DNA of 64,000 nucleotides from Gossypium raimondii (lineage: Eukaryota; Streptophyta; Magnoliopsida; Malvales; Malvaceae), in NCBI RefSeq assembly GCF_025698545.1, contig NC_068565.1:1-64000 (forward strand). The letters run 5' to 3'. A model generated the notes under the pieces. The model searched no databases, was not told the origin of the DNA, and saw nothing but the letters and a program-made list of their open reading frames with translations. Made by a program: the position numbers and the translations under genes. Positions 32,959-43,725 of this stretch are shown here, in pieces (position 1 is the first letter of the stretch; each line of letters opens with the position of its first letter).

Positions 32959-34731
32959 ATGGAAGACCACACTTTTGTTGTTGGTCAGGAGTTCCCTGAT
33001 GTCAAGGCCTTCCGTAACGCTATTAAGGAAGCTGCCATTGCACAGCACTTTGAGCTGCGTATTGTAAAGAGTGACCTTATCCGTTACTTTGCTAAGTGCG
33101 CTTCAGAAGGATGTCCATGGCGTATTCGTGCAGTTAAGCTTCCCAGTGCTCCAACTTTCACAATTAGAAGTCTTGAAGGAACACATACTTGTGGGAAAAA
33201 TGCACAAAATGGGCACCATCAAGCTTCTGTGGATTGGATTGTGAGTTTTATAGAGGAACGACTACGGGATAACATCAATTACAAACCAAAGGATATATTG
33301 CATGACATTCATAAACAATATGGGATCATCATACCATACAAGCAAGCTTGGCGTGCAAAGGAACGGGGACTTGCTGCTATTTATGGCTCTTCAGAAGAAG
33401 GATACTGCATGCTTCCCACATTTTGTGAGCAAATAAAGAAAACAAACCCTGGAAGTATTGCAGAGGTATTCACCACTGGTGCAGATAACCGTTTCCAGCG
33501 GCTGTTTATTTCCTTTCATGCATCCATATGTGGATTCTTGAGTGGATGCTTGCCTATTGTTGGGCTTGGTGGAATCCAGCTTAAAAGCAAATACCTCGGT
33601 ACTTTGCTTTCAGCAACTGCTTTTGATGCTGATGGTGGTTTATTTCCTCTTGCATTTGGCATTGTTGATAAAGAAAACGATGATAGCTGGATCTGGTTCT
33701 TATCAGAGTTGCATAAGGCTTTGGAGATGAATTCTGAGAAAATGCCACAGCTCACATTTCTATCAGATGGTCAAAAAGGCACTTTAGATGCAGTAAGGAG
33801 AAAGTTCCCAAATTCTTGTCAGGCCTTTTGCATGCGCTATCTTAGTGAAAGCATTAGCAAAGAGTTCAAGAACTCAAGGCTTGTCCATCTTCTCTGGAAA
33901 GCTGCATATGCTACAACTACGACTGCTTTTAAAGAGAAAATGGCTGAAATAGAGGATGCTTCTCCTGAAGCTGCAAAGTGGATACAGCAATTTCCTCCTT
34001 CCCGCTGGGCATTGTTGTATTTCGAAGGGACACGTTATGGGCACCTCTCATCAAACATTGAGGAATTTAATCGGTGGATTCTAGATGCTCGAGAGTTACC
34101 CATAATACAGGTGGTTGAGCAAATTCACAACAAATTGATGTCTGAGTTTGAGGACCGTCGAACTAGAAGTCATTCTTGGTTTTCTGTACTAGCCCCTAGT
34201 GCTGAGACACGCATGCGAGAAGTTATCAGCCGTGCATCAACATATCAAGTTCTGCGGTCAGATGAAGTAGAATTTGAGGTTATATCAGCTGAACGATCAG
34301 ACATTGTGAATATTGGGAAACACTCTTGTTCATGTCGTGATTGGCAACTTTATGGAATACCTTGTGCACATGCTGCAGCAGCAATCATGTCATGCCGAAA
34401 AGATGTATATGCTTTCGCAGAGAAATGCTTTACAGTTGCCAGTTATTGTGAGGCATATTCAGAAGAGATATACCCCATTCCTCAGAAGATAGACTGGAAC
34501 AAGTTCGGTGAGGCGCCTAGTACTTTGAATGAGGATGCCCAAGTTGTACGACCGCCCAAGTTTCGCCGGCCACCAGGACGCCCTGAAAAGAAACGGATAT
34601 GCGTAGAGGAGCTTAATCGTGAGAAACACACGGTGCATTGTAGCAGATGTAACCAGACTGGTCACTATAAAACAACTTGCAAAGCAGATATTATGAAGGG
34701 TATTGAGCAGTTCGAGCCTTGTAGGATCTAA
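32959..34731 (+). CDS. MUG1: MUSTANG-A type domesticated MULE transposase (MUG1-like)
   Basis: An intact single-exon frame of 590 codons starts at ATG 32959 (MEDHTFVVGQEFPDVKAFRN). The frame is open slightly further upstream, but without an ATG. The N-terminal third is the MuDR-type DNA-binding region. The MULE transposase core follows (about residues 165-370). A SWIM zinc finger has CSC at 457-459 and PCAH at 468-471, and a CCHC knuckle (CSRCNQTGHYKTTC) spans 561-574. The sequence matches, as I recall it, the Arabidopsis MUG1/MUSTANG-A family: host genes derived from Mutator-like transposases, affecting growth, flowering and reproduction. Aligned by eye, the first catalytic Asp is replaced by Gly204 (LGGIQL for LDG), while Asp270 (SDGQKG) and Glu368 (NIEEFN) remain. 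There are no terminal repeats around it. The protein is probably nuclear and DNA-binding. It sits alone in the spacer of the CMC2 inverted repeat. Confidence 0.9.
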   Translation: MEDHTFVVGQEFPDVKAFRNAIKEAAIAQHFELRIVKSDLIRYFAKCASEGCPWRIRAVKLPSAPTFTIRSLEGTHTCGKNAQNGHHQASVDWIVSFIEERLRDNINYKPKDILHDIHKQYGIIIPYKQAWRAKERGLAAIYGSSEEGYCMLPTFCEQIKKTNPGSIAEVFTTGADNRFQRLFISFHASICGFLSGCLPIVGLGGIQLKSKYLGTLLSATAFDADGGLFPLAFGIVDKENDDSWIWFLSELHKALEMNSEKMPQLTFLSDGQKGTLDAVRRKFPNSCQAFCMRYLSESISKEFKNSRLVHLLWKAAYATTTTAFKEKMAEIEDASPEAAKWIQQFPPSRWALLYFEGTRYGHLSSNIEEFNRWILDARELPIIQVVEQIHNKLMSEFEDRRTRSHSWFSVLAPSAETRMREVISRASTYQVLRSDEVEFEVISAERSDIVNIGKHSCSCRDWQLYGIPCAHAAAAIMSCRKDVYAFAEKCFTVASYCEAYSEEIYPIPQKIDWNKFGEAPSTLNEDAQVVRPPKFRRPPGRPEKKRICVEELNREKHTVHCSRCNQTGHYKTTCKADIMKGIEQFEPCRI

Positions 34732-34836
34732 TTTTATGCTTAAGTAGATTGTAGATTATGAACATGGTACTAGGGTGGCCATATTTAATCCTACACCCAA
34801 TGTGAAATAGGAAATCTCCATTTTATCTCCCTCAGA

Positions 34837-34894
34837 ATGTATGTATGTATGTATGTATGTATGTATGTATGTATGTATGTATGTATGTATGTAT
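34837..34894 (+). repeat. (ATGT)n microsatellite in the MUG1-like 3' region
   Basis: About 14 uninterrupted tetranucleotide units begin some 105 bases after the stop codon, probably within the 3' untranslated region. It is likely to vary in length among individuals. Confidence 0.95.
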
Positions 34895-35364
34895 AACTGG
34901 ATTCAAGTTCCTATGGCTCTGGCTTTAGTTTTGCAACTTTTGCTCTTGATGAGAAATTCAGTCGGGCCTTTTATTGCACTCAAATACATCCAGTAGAATG
35001 TGTCTTCCGGATCCTTGTTGAATTTATTAACAAAATTTAAATTTTTTTTATATATTTTGAACTATCACCACTGCATATTTAAAGATGAAAGATTAAAAAT
35101 AAAAATATGAAGTTAAAGGGTTAAAAAAAGCTTTTAGCGAAAAGCCAATTGACTTTTTATGGAAAAAAAAAAACAACCAATTGACCTTTTTTTTTAACCA
35201 AAACTGTCAATTAACTGACAAAAGTCACCAAAAATTGCTACGTTTCATTACGTGAAGTAGGCAGTGGCTGGAAGAGTAAAGCATGGGAGTAGCTCTTGAA
35301 ACTTTTTGTTGAGTTGTAGGTCAAGTTTGTATTTCCTTGTACTGTACAGCCACCTAATCCTGTA
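34895..35364. other. Unique sequence between MUG1-like gene and right arm
   Basis: No gene recognised. At the end, TGTATTTCCTTGTACTGTACAG occurs twice in tandem (about 35328-35350 and 35362-35384), right at the border of the inverted repeat arm. Confidence 0.6.
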
Positions 35365-37234
35365 TTTCCTTGTACTGTACAGTCAACAACGCATTTGTAT
35401 CTTTCCTTCCAAAATTCAAACCTTAGTACAACAATATCAAATAGTGCACGCTTCCAACCCAGTCAAAGGATACTAACACTACTTCTTATGTTCCCCTTAT
35501 CCATTGCACGGTGTACAGTCGCATAGCAAAATTAGTCGAAACAATCTTAATTGAAATTAATAAACCGGTTGGGGAATGGATGGCAGAGTCCATTGTTCTA
35601 ATTGAAGTAGCTCTTCAAGAATAATTGAATTGATTGATCAAGTAGAGTTGGGTGAGATTTGGGAACATTTATCCCATCTTTTGCTCTCCAATTGACTTAT
35701 GTTATAGGATAAGTTGGTTTTTGCTCCCACAAACTTTTTCTTTAAATCCTTCAGTTCTTCGCTCCACTCAATACCCAGTTCAAATTCATTTTTCTTTTTC
35801 CTCTCTTTAGTACCAAAAGTTCAGATCTTAGAATTGATACGACATACACTTTTTTCCATGCACTCCATTTTAAGCATCAGTCATGGTCTTACAAACTCTA
35901 TTAATGGTATGATCCAATCCCTTCTCTTCAAACTAACATGTAAAAGACATGAAGATTCTTCATTTTCTGCTTTCTGGTAACCATAACTGCACACACAATC
36001 TTAGAGCAGCAACTGACTAACTAAAAACCAGTTTCTGTATGTTTTTCTATGAAATTTGTTCAAAATAATCCATAATCCTGGTTTTCATTCAATTATGTTT
36101 GTTTCATGACCGTGTTTTATTGATGTTTATACACTCATCTTTTCTTGGGTAGTCTGCAAACCTTAAGCAAGAAAAGAACCAGGGGGACTATTGGAAGAGT
36201 GTAATAAAGGATCAAACCATGCTAGAAGCAATCAAATGCCTTTTTCATGAACATCTGGATTCAGTTTTTAATTCTGAGAATAAAATGAAGCACTTTGTCA
36301 ATGATTTCAACAGCAGAAAAAGCCTTATTAACATACCACAGCAGACCCAAGTACAAAGAAGAATATAGCACCTATGTTAAGGACTTTAAGAATCAGAAGC
36401 AAACATAAATTGACAGAAAAAGGAAAAAGCTTGAATTCATGGAGTTCATACTTGTATTAGTACTTTTTCAGTTTTGCTATTAAACTATTTCGATTTTTAA
36501 GAGAATTTGCAGATAAGAAGACCGTAGCTACTGAGGAAAACTTGCTGTTTAATTCTAGATAAAGCTAATTCAAACACATTGATTCCATCACTGTTAAACA
36601 AAGCCCTATTGCTTGGGACATTCACCTCAAACTAGCAGGATCAGATTTTATATACAGAAAACTAGCAAGATTTGGTCATATTTCTTCCTCTTTTTTGTTT
36701 AATTAATAAACCCTTTCTTCTATCACTAATGATAAAAATTATTGTTTTGGCAACCTAGTCTTCCTCCATTTGCTTGATTGCCCATTACCTCGTGCAGAAA
36801 ACAAGTGGTTCTAGCTTTTAAAGTGTGAACCGAGATGAGAGGAGAATAGTAAGGGAAGTAATTAGAGAAAACATAATACTAGCAAAGATTTCAGTTTAAA
36901 CACAATGGCAACTACCTTAAAGGTTTCTATTGTCATCTAAGTGGATCAACATTAGAGGTCAAACATTTAAAAAACTGCAGGTTATGATAATTGAGCTCGA
37001 TGCGGAAGAATAAAGTAAAGGGATTGTTATTTAAGATTTTCAGCAGTCCAAGGACATAGGTATACAATCAAAGTTTCTTTATGTAAAATCAAGAAGGAAC
37101 CATATCTTTGTTCATCATATATCATTCTCAAGTAGGTAACGGAAACAATTAAACAATTTTTTGTAGCAGCAACCAAATACCAATGGCCCAACCAACCACA
37201 GCATCGTAAAACAAATTCATGAATTGCTATAGAT

Positions 37235-37668
37235 TCATGAATCGTTTTCAGCAGTTTCCTTCCTTAACGCCTGAAGTCTTTCTTTCAGTTTCTTACTCTG
37301 TTCAAAATTGGCCTTCCTCTTCAAAGCTTTCTGCCAAATAAAAACATCGTGTTTCAAACAGAGTCACGACAATGATACTAGAAACTGAATTTCCCCCTAG
37401 AGCTGAGAATAACTCACTTCCTGTCGGAAACAGCGATCGAGCTTTATCTTTAATTCTGTACATTCACCGAAGAATTTAGTTATTGGATGCTCTAAATGAC
37501 ACTTTTGGAATTCCTCGATGATTTGCCAAAAGATAAAGTCATATGATTAATTTAACAAGAACCAAACTTTCCTTCCAATCCAACAGCTAAAAATATTAGA
37601 TTCAACACCAAGTTTGTACTTACTTCAGCACACATAGGATGCCTGTGTAAAGTCAGAGGAGGGTGCAT
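37235..37668 (-). pseudogene. CMC2: CMC2 copy 2 with mutated intron-1 acceptor
   Basis: Exons correspond one to one with copy 1: 37668-37624, 37522-37418 and 37330-37235. The coding sequence is intact except for His to Gln in the last exon (RLQALR). The invariant acceptor AG before exon 2 is AA here (read on the minus strand GGCAA/ATCATC; positions 37523-37524). The next AG lies nine bases inside the exon. Using it would keep frame but remove Ile-Ile-Glu and turn the first CX9C into CX6C, which would be expected to break that disulfide hairpin. Retention of the intron would give a truncated product. I therefore class it as a probable splicing-defective duplicate. Confidence 0.82.
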
Positions 37669-37787
37669 TTTTACAGCAGAATATATTCAACGGTCTGTAT
37701 TATGAAATTTAAACAAGCAACAGATTTCAAATGAACCTATTAATAAATTTGCAGAAACCTCAGGGTGTGAGACGGCGGCGACGAGCT

Positions 37788-37895
37788 TGCTGATTGCGAG
37801 CTGCGCAACTGACTACCGATTGCACTGCTTGCGAGCCGCGCGACTGACTACCGATTGCACTGCTTGCGAGTTGCGCGACTGACTGCCGATTGCAA
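37788..37895 (-). repeat. 35-bp minisatellite, three copies, upstream of CMC2 copy 2
   Basis: Counterpart of 28121-28262, with one unit fewer; the last unit carries GCAATC instead of GCAAGC. Confidence 0.88.
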
Positions 37896-38040
37896 GGGTT
37901 GAGTTGAGCGACGGAAAGAGGCTGTGAGGGATAGGTTGTAGCGGCTGCCGGCTGAGAATCGAGTGGAGAGAGTGAGTTTTGCCTGAACGGCGCCGGTTGA
38001 GGTGAGAGATAAGATGACTCGAAGGTGAAGGGTGATCTGT

Positions 38041-38044
38041 CTAG
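38041..38044. other. Target site duplication, left (CTAG)
   Basis: CTAG precedes the left LTR and CTAG follows the right LTR (43726-43729). The empty site in the other repeat arm reads through with one CTAG. Four bases are certain; a fifth base would require one mismatch. Confidence 0.85.
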
Positions 38045-38630
38045 TGTCATGGGTTGCGCATGGGAACACGCAACCATGACGAACTTGTGCGATCCATCGT
38101 ATTTGAAGGAGGTCATTTGGCCCAACCAAACTGGCCCGTTGCCTGAAGAGATTAAAAGCCCATCCCAAGAGTCTGATAAATAAGGGAAGAGACCCAAGAA
38201 TATATGATTATTTAATCTTAGAGTTTTAATTGTATACAACTTCTAATTATGTCTTAGAGTTCTGATTGTATACAGCTTTTAATTATAGCCTTTGATGTAC
38301 TTTGAGGCTCAACTATAAATAGAGACCTCTTTACTCATTGTAATTCACTCAGTTATTAATAAGAATTTTGAGAGTATTCCCTCAAATTTTTCTCTCAAGT
38401 GTTCTTGCTTTTGTTCATCTTTCAAGGCTCGTTCTTACTTCATTCTTCTCATTGTTCTTAGCGAAAATCTTAAGGAATTCTATTGAATCCTTTATTGTTG
38501 TGAGTTGTTGACTTGGGCGTTTTTTTTGTTGAATCCTTTTTCTTTGCAAGTTAGGCTGACTTAGGCGTTTTAAGCAGAGAAACTGCCTAAGGCCGCACGG
38601 ATCGCGTGGGAAAGCTCTAAGTCCGTGACA
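38045..38630 (+). repeat. Left LTR of the Ty3 element
   Basis: 586 bases, TGTCATGGG...CCGTGACA. It contains a TATA box (TATAAAT at 38314-38320) about 317 bases before the LTR end, the likely start of element transcription. It differs from the right LTR by about a dozen substitutions and a few small indels. Confidence 0.93.
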
Positions 38631-38631
38631 G

Positions 38632-38645
38632 TTGGTATCCGAGCT
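38632..38645 (+). other. Primer binding site (initiator tRNA-Met type)
   Basis: TTGGTATCCGAGC, directly after the left LTR, is one base from the usual TGGTATCAGAGC complement of the plant initiator tRNA-Met 3' end. Confidence 0.8.
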
Positions 38646-38690
38646 AAGGTTCGAAGCCACCATTGAAAGATGTCAAAATAAGGTGAGGGA

Positions 38691-41600
38691 ATGGAGACCC
38701 GTGGGAGGGCTAGGAAAGCCAGTCGCTCAAGGGACATATTGTCAGCTTTAAAGGATCGCGTCGTCACTCTCGAGAGTTCCATGGGGGATATCAAGGAGAG
38801 GGTTGAAGATGTCGATGATAGGCTCCATGATGGATTGCAGTCCATGCAGGAGCAGCTCAAAGAGTATGTGACGGATAATATGAAACAGTTGACTGGTAGA
38901 GATGATGCCATTGAGGCTATGGTGGTGGCCTTGAAAGGAGAGATTGCGGAGCTCAAGGGTGAACTCACAATCTACAAGGTTGCCTTGGGCAATGGTGGGT
39001 TAGCGGCTGCCGTACCTAAGCCCAATATTGATGTTCCCAAGCCCAAGGAGTTTAAGGGAACAAGGTCCGCAAGAGATGTGGACAACTTTTTGTGGGGAAT
39101 CGAGCAATACTTCTGTGCCAAAGGCATCACGGAGGATGTCACTAAGGTAACTACTACTGCGATGTATTTATCTGACGTTGCTTTGTTGTGGTGGCGTCGT
39201 AGGTCCACTGATGTGAGACGTGGTGGACCTAAAATCGAAACATGGGAGGAGTTTCGATGTGAGTTCAAAGCACAGTTTTACCCAGAGTATGCCGAGGATG
39301 AGGCTCGGGCAAAGTTGCGTCGGCTTGCACAACAAGGCACTGTGAGGGAGTATGTGCAGGAGTTTAGCGAGCTTATGCTACAAATTGCAGATATGGGGGA
39401 GAAAGAGGCATTCTTTTCCTTTATGGACGGATTAAAACCGTGGGCGAAGCAAGAGTTGCAACGCCGAGGAGTTCAAGAACTCACCAAGGCTATGTCAGTA
39501 GCAGAATCACTTGCTGAATTTGGTGGGAGGAAAGACAATCCCAATTCTTCTAAACCCAGATTAAAGGGTAATAGTGGGGGAGATAAAGAAAGGCCCACTA
39601 GGAACGGCGACGGTAAGAAGCCTTGGGACAAGAGAAAAAGTGGACCTATAAGGTGCTTCCACTGTGAGGGTCCACATATGATCAAGGATTGTCCAAAGAA
39701 GGCCGCTCTCAAGGCGATGGAAGCGAAGGGGGAGTCCGATGAGGAGGGTAACAACCTTGGATCGATACTAGGCGGTGTCGAAGATAGAATGAGCCATGGT
39801 TTGATGTTTGTAGACATCATTGTGGCCGGTAGAAAATTGAATGCGCTCGTTGACACAGGCGCTTCCGATTTATTCATGTCTGAGGAGGCTGCTTGTAAAC
39901 TGGGCCTCAAGATAGATAATGAAGGGGGTCGAATCAAAACAGTGAACTCGGAAAGTGTTCCAATCAAAGGGGTTGCAAAGGGAGTGGATCTTCAGCTCGG
40001 TAATTGGTCAGGGAAGGTATCCATTAAGGTAATACCACTTGATGACTATGATTTTGTGGTGGGACTAAGCTTCCTTGATTAGGTTAAAGCTCTTATTGCC
40101 CCTTCGAGCAATTACATGGTGATCTCGGATGCGAAACATCAATGCATGGTGAAAGTGACAAGGAAGAGAAGCTTTGAGGGAAAAACACTGTCCGCAATTC
40201 AGTTTGCTAAAGGTGTACGGAGAAATGAAGTCTCATATTTAGCCACCTTGAAGATCGAAGAGACCGCTGAGTCTGTTAGTGAGACCCCAAAAGAAGTGGG
40301 ACAATTTTTGCAATCATTCCGAGATGTAATGCCTGCTCAGTTGCCTAAACGTTTGCCACCCAAGAGGGAGGTGGACCACAAAATCGAGTTAGCATCCAAT
40401 GTGGTGCCGCCAGCAAGGGCCCCCTATCGTATGTCTCCGCCAGAATTAGAAGAGTTGCGGAAACAATTGAAGGAACTTTTGGATGCGGGATTCATTAGAC
40501 CATCTAAATCCCCATATGGTGCGCCAGTGTTGTTCCAAAAGAAACACGATGGGTCTTTGAGAATATGCATTGATTATCGAGCTCTAAACCAGATCACTGT
40601 GAAGAATAGGTACCCTATTCCTCTTATTGCAGATTTGTTCGATCAGCTTGGTAGTGCAAGATGGTTTACCAAGTTAGATTTGAGATCGGGGTATCATCAA
40701 GTTCGGATAGCCGAGGGGGACGAACCAAAGACAGCTTGTGTGACACGGTACGGTTCGTATGAGTTCCTTGTGATGCCTTTCGGACTCACGAATGCTCCAG
40801 CTACATTCTGCACCCTAATGAATAAGGTACTTCAACCCTTTCTTGATCGTTTTGTGGTTGTTTACCTTGATGACATTGTCGTGTATAGCAAGTCACTCGA
40901 AGAGCACATAAAACACTTGAGGGAGGTGTTCCAGACTTTGAGGGAAAATGAGCTATTCGTCAAGGAGGAGAAATGCTCATTTGCCCAACAAGAGGTGTCA
41001 TTCCTAGGCCACATTGTAGGAAGTGGTAAGATCCGAATGGACAAGAGCAAGGTTCGAGCCATTTCAGAGTGGGAGCCTCCAACCAAGGTAACGGAGCTGA
41101 GATCTTTCCTTGGGTTGGCAAATTACTATCGACGCTTCGTCGAAGGCTACTCCAGAATTGCCACTCCCTTGACTGACTGTTGAAAAAGGGGAAGGTATGG
41201 GATTGGAATCCGGAATGTGAGAAGGCCTTCAATCAATTGAAGCAAGAAATGACGAGGGAACCTGTACTTGCCTTGCCAGATTTTGCAAAGCCTTATGAAG
41301 TACGCACAGATGCATCAGATTATGCTATTGGGGGAGTACTGATGCAAGATGGGCACCCAATTGCTTTCGAGAGTCGAAAGCTTAATGAGACGGAGCGTAG
41401 ATATACGGTCCAAGAGAAAGAGATGACTGCGGTAGTACACTGCTTGCGCACATGGAGACACTATCTATTAGGTTCCAGGTTTGTGGTCCTTACCGATAAT
41501 GTTGCCAACAGTTATTTCCTAACCCAGAAAAAGTTGTCTCCCAAGCAGGCTCGTTGGCAGGTTTTACTAGCGGAGTTTGATTTTACAATGGAATATAAAC

Positions 41601-43126
41601 CAGGAAGTGCCAACATTGTGGCTGATGCACTCAGTCGCAAGATAGAATTTGCAGCAATTAGTCAGCCTGAGGGTTCTTTGCTGGAATGCATTCGAGAGGG
41701 ATTGTCCCATGATCCCACGGCCAAAAATTTGAGTGAGCTTGCCAAAGAGGGAAAAACGAGAAGATTTTGGCTTGATGGGGAGCTATTATACACTCATGGA
41801 CACCGCCTCTATGTGCCCCATTATGGGAAACTCCGTAAGGAAGTAATGAAGGAGTGTCATGACTCAAAATGGGCAGGCCATCCAGGGATGCATCGCACTT
41901 TGGCCCTTTTGGAGGATCGTTATTACTGGCCTCACATGGATGCTGATGTAGAAACCTATGTGAAAACTTGTCTAGTGTGCCAACAAGACAAGGTTGAGTT
42001 AAAGACTCCAGCCGGCTTGCTTCAACCCCTGCCAGTTCCAGAAAGGCCATGGGAGAGTTTATCCATGGATTTTATTGTTGGTTTGCCTAAGTCGACGGGT
42101 TTGCTAGTATTCTTGTTGTGGTGGATGTGTTTTCAAAGTATGCAACTTTTATTCCGGCGACCAAAGAGTGCCCTGCTGAGGAGGCAGCTCGGTTGTTCCT
42201 TAGACACGTGGTGAAATATTGGGGAGTGCCACTGTCTATTATCAGCGATCGAGATGGGCGATTCACTGGCCGGTTCTGGACAGAGTTGTTCAAGTCAATG
42301 GGCTCGATTTGAACTTCTCCACTAGTATGCATCCACAAACTGATGGACAAACCGAAAGAGTAAATGCTTTGTTAGAGACATATCTTCGACACTATGTGAG
42401 TGCCACACAAAGGGATTGGCCAAAGTTGCTGGATGTGGCCCAATTTTCATACAACTTGCAGCGAAGTGGGGCCACGAATCAAAGTCCATTTGAAATAGTG
42501 ACGGGTCAACAGCCACTCACACCCAACGCTGTTGTGACCCATTATACAGGACCAAATCCGGCAGCCTATCGATTCGCAAAAGATTGGCAAGAGAAGAATG
42601 ACTTGGCTAGAGCTTGTTTACATAAGGCAAGTAAGCGTAGCAAGAAGTGGGCCGATCAGAACCGAAGGGATGTACAATTTCAAGTGGGTGACTCAGTCCT
42701 TGCTAAACTACACTTGATTTTACGATATACTGGCTTGCATAAGGGTCTTGTGCGAAGGTATGAATGGCCGTTTAAAGTTGTGAAGAGAGTGGGCAAGGTG
42801 GCCTACAAGCTGGAGTTGCCACCAAAACTTAAAGTACACCAGTCTTCCATGTAAGCATGCTTAAGCCGTTTCATGGAGATCAAGAGGATCCAAATCGAGG
42901 CAAGTCTGAACGAGCACCGATGGGGGTAAAGGTGTCGTACGATCGTAAAGTTGAAAACATTGAGGCAGATCGGATAATTACCACCGACCACGGCATGAGT
43001 ACTTAGTTCGATGGAAGGGACTTCCTGATAGTGAAGCAAGTTGGGAACCTGCCGAGGCATTATGGCAGTTCCAAGAGAAGATTGACCAGTTCCACAAAGA
43101 AGATGCGACGAGGGCGTCGTTAGAAC
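38691..43126 (+). pseudogene. Ty3 gag-pol polyprotein with nonsense and frameshift breaks
   Basis: Gag starts at ATG 38691 with a coiled-coil-like N-terminus. A CCHC knuckle (CFHCEGPHMIKDC) lies at 39653-39692 and the protease LVDTGAS at about 39847-39867. A TAG at 40080-40082 breaks the frame just after the protease; the same frame then continues into reverse transcriptase (YLDDIVVYS at 40863-40889). Frame breaks follow at about 41178 (before RNase H), 42098 and 42307 (integrase core), 42839 (after integrase) and 42985 (before the chromodomain). RNase H (DASDYAIGGVL), the integrase zinc-binding region (H..H, CLVCQQDK) and DDE-region landmarks (SDRDGRFTG, QTDGQTERVN) are recognisable. The chromodomain (EYLVRWKGLPDSEASWEP) is at 42991-43080. 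Each break looks like loss of one base, mostly in a short homopolymer run. Confidence 0.9.
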
Positions 43127-43128
43127 AA

Positions 43129-43139
43129 GTGGGGGAGAA
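43129..43139 (+). other. Polypurine tract
   Basis: GTGGGGGAGAA lies immediately before the right LTR, the expected priming site for plus-strand synthesis. Confidence 0.85.
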
Positions 43140-43725
43140 TGTCATGGGTTGCGCATGGGAACACGCAACCATGACGAACTTGTGCGATCCATCGTATTTG
43201 AAGGAGGTCATTTGGCCCAACCAAACCGCCCGCTGCTCAAGAGATTAAAAGCCCATCCCAAGAGTCTGATAAATAAGGGAAGAGACCCAAGAATATATGA
43301 TTATTTAATCTTAGAGTTTTAATTGTATACAGCTTCTAATTATGTCTTAGAGTTCTAATTGTATACAGCTTTTAATTATAGCCTTTGATGTACTTTGAGG
43401 CTCAACTATAAATAGAGACATCTTTACTCATTGTAATTCACTCAGTTATTAATAAGAATTTTGAGAGTATTCCCTCAAACTTTTCTCTCAAGTGTTCTTG
43501 CTTTTGTTCATCTTTCAAGGCTCGTTCTTACTTCATTCTTCTGCTGTTCTTAGCGAAAATCTTAAGGGAATTCTATTGAATCCTTTATTGTTGTGAGTTA
43601 AGTTGACTTGGGCGTTTTTGCTGTTGAATCCTTTTTCTTTGCAAGTTAGGCTGACTTAGGCGTTTTAAGCAGAGAAACTGCCTAAGGCCGCACGAATCGC
43701 GTGGGAAAGCTCTAAGTCCGTGACA
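43140..43725 (+). repeat. Right LTR of the Ty3 element
   Basis: 586 bases, same length as the left LTR, with the TATA box at 43407-43413. Followed by the CTAG target duplication at 43726-43729. Confidence 0.93.

Larger units (their letters stand above)
38045..43725 (+). mobile_element. Ty3/gypsy chromovirus LTR retrotransposon, complete but coding-disrupted
   Basis: A 5681-base element with two 586-base LTRs (about 97% identical by eye), TGTCA...TGACA ends, a tRNA-Met type primer site, a polypurine tract and a CTAG target duplication. Internal order is gag with CCHC knuckle, protease, reverse transcriptase, RNase H, integrase and a C-terminal chromodomain, which places it among plant chromoviruses, possibly the Galadriel lineage. 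It interrupts the CMC2-bearing arm. Arm divergence seems higher than LTR divergence, so the insertion followed the duplication. The polyprotein has one nonsense codon and several frameshifts, so this copy is not autonomous as read. Confidence 0.95.

Noticed and set aside
32959-34731. Considered as an active Mutator-like transposon.
   Set aside because: No terminal inverted repeats or target duplication around the gene, a missing catalytic Asp by eye, and close resemblance to the conserved host MUSTANG family.
38570-39967. Long minus-strand frames opposite the gag gene.
   Set aside because: Antisense shadows of the Ty3 coding strand.
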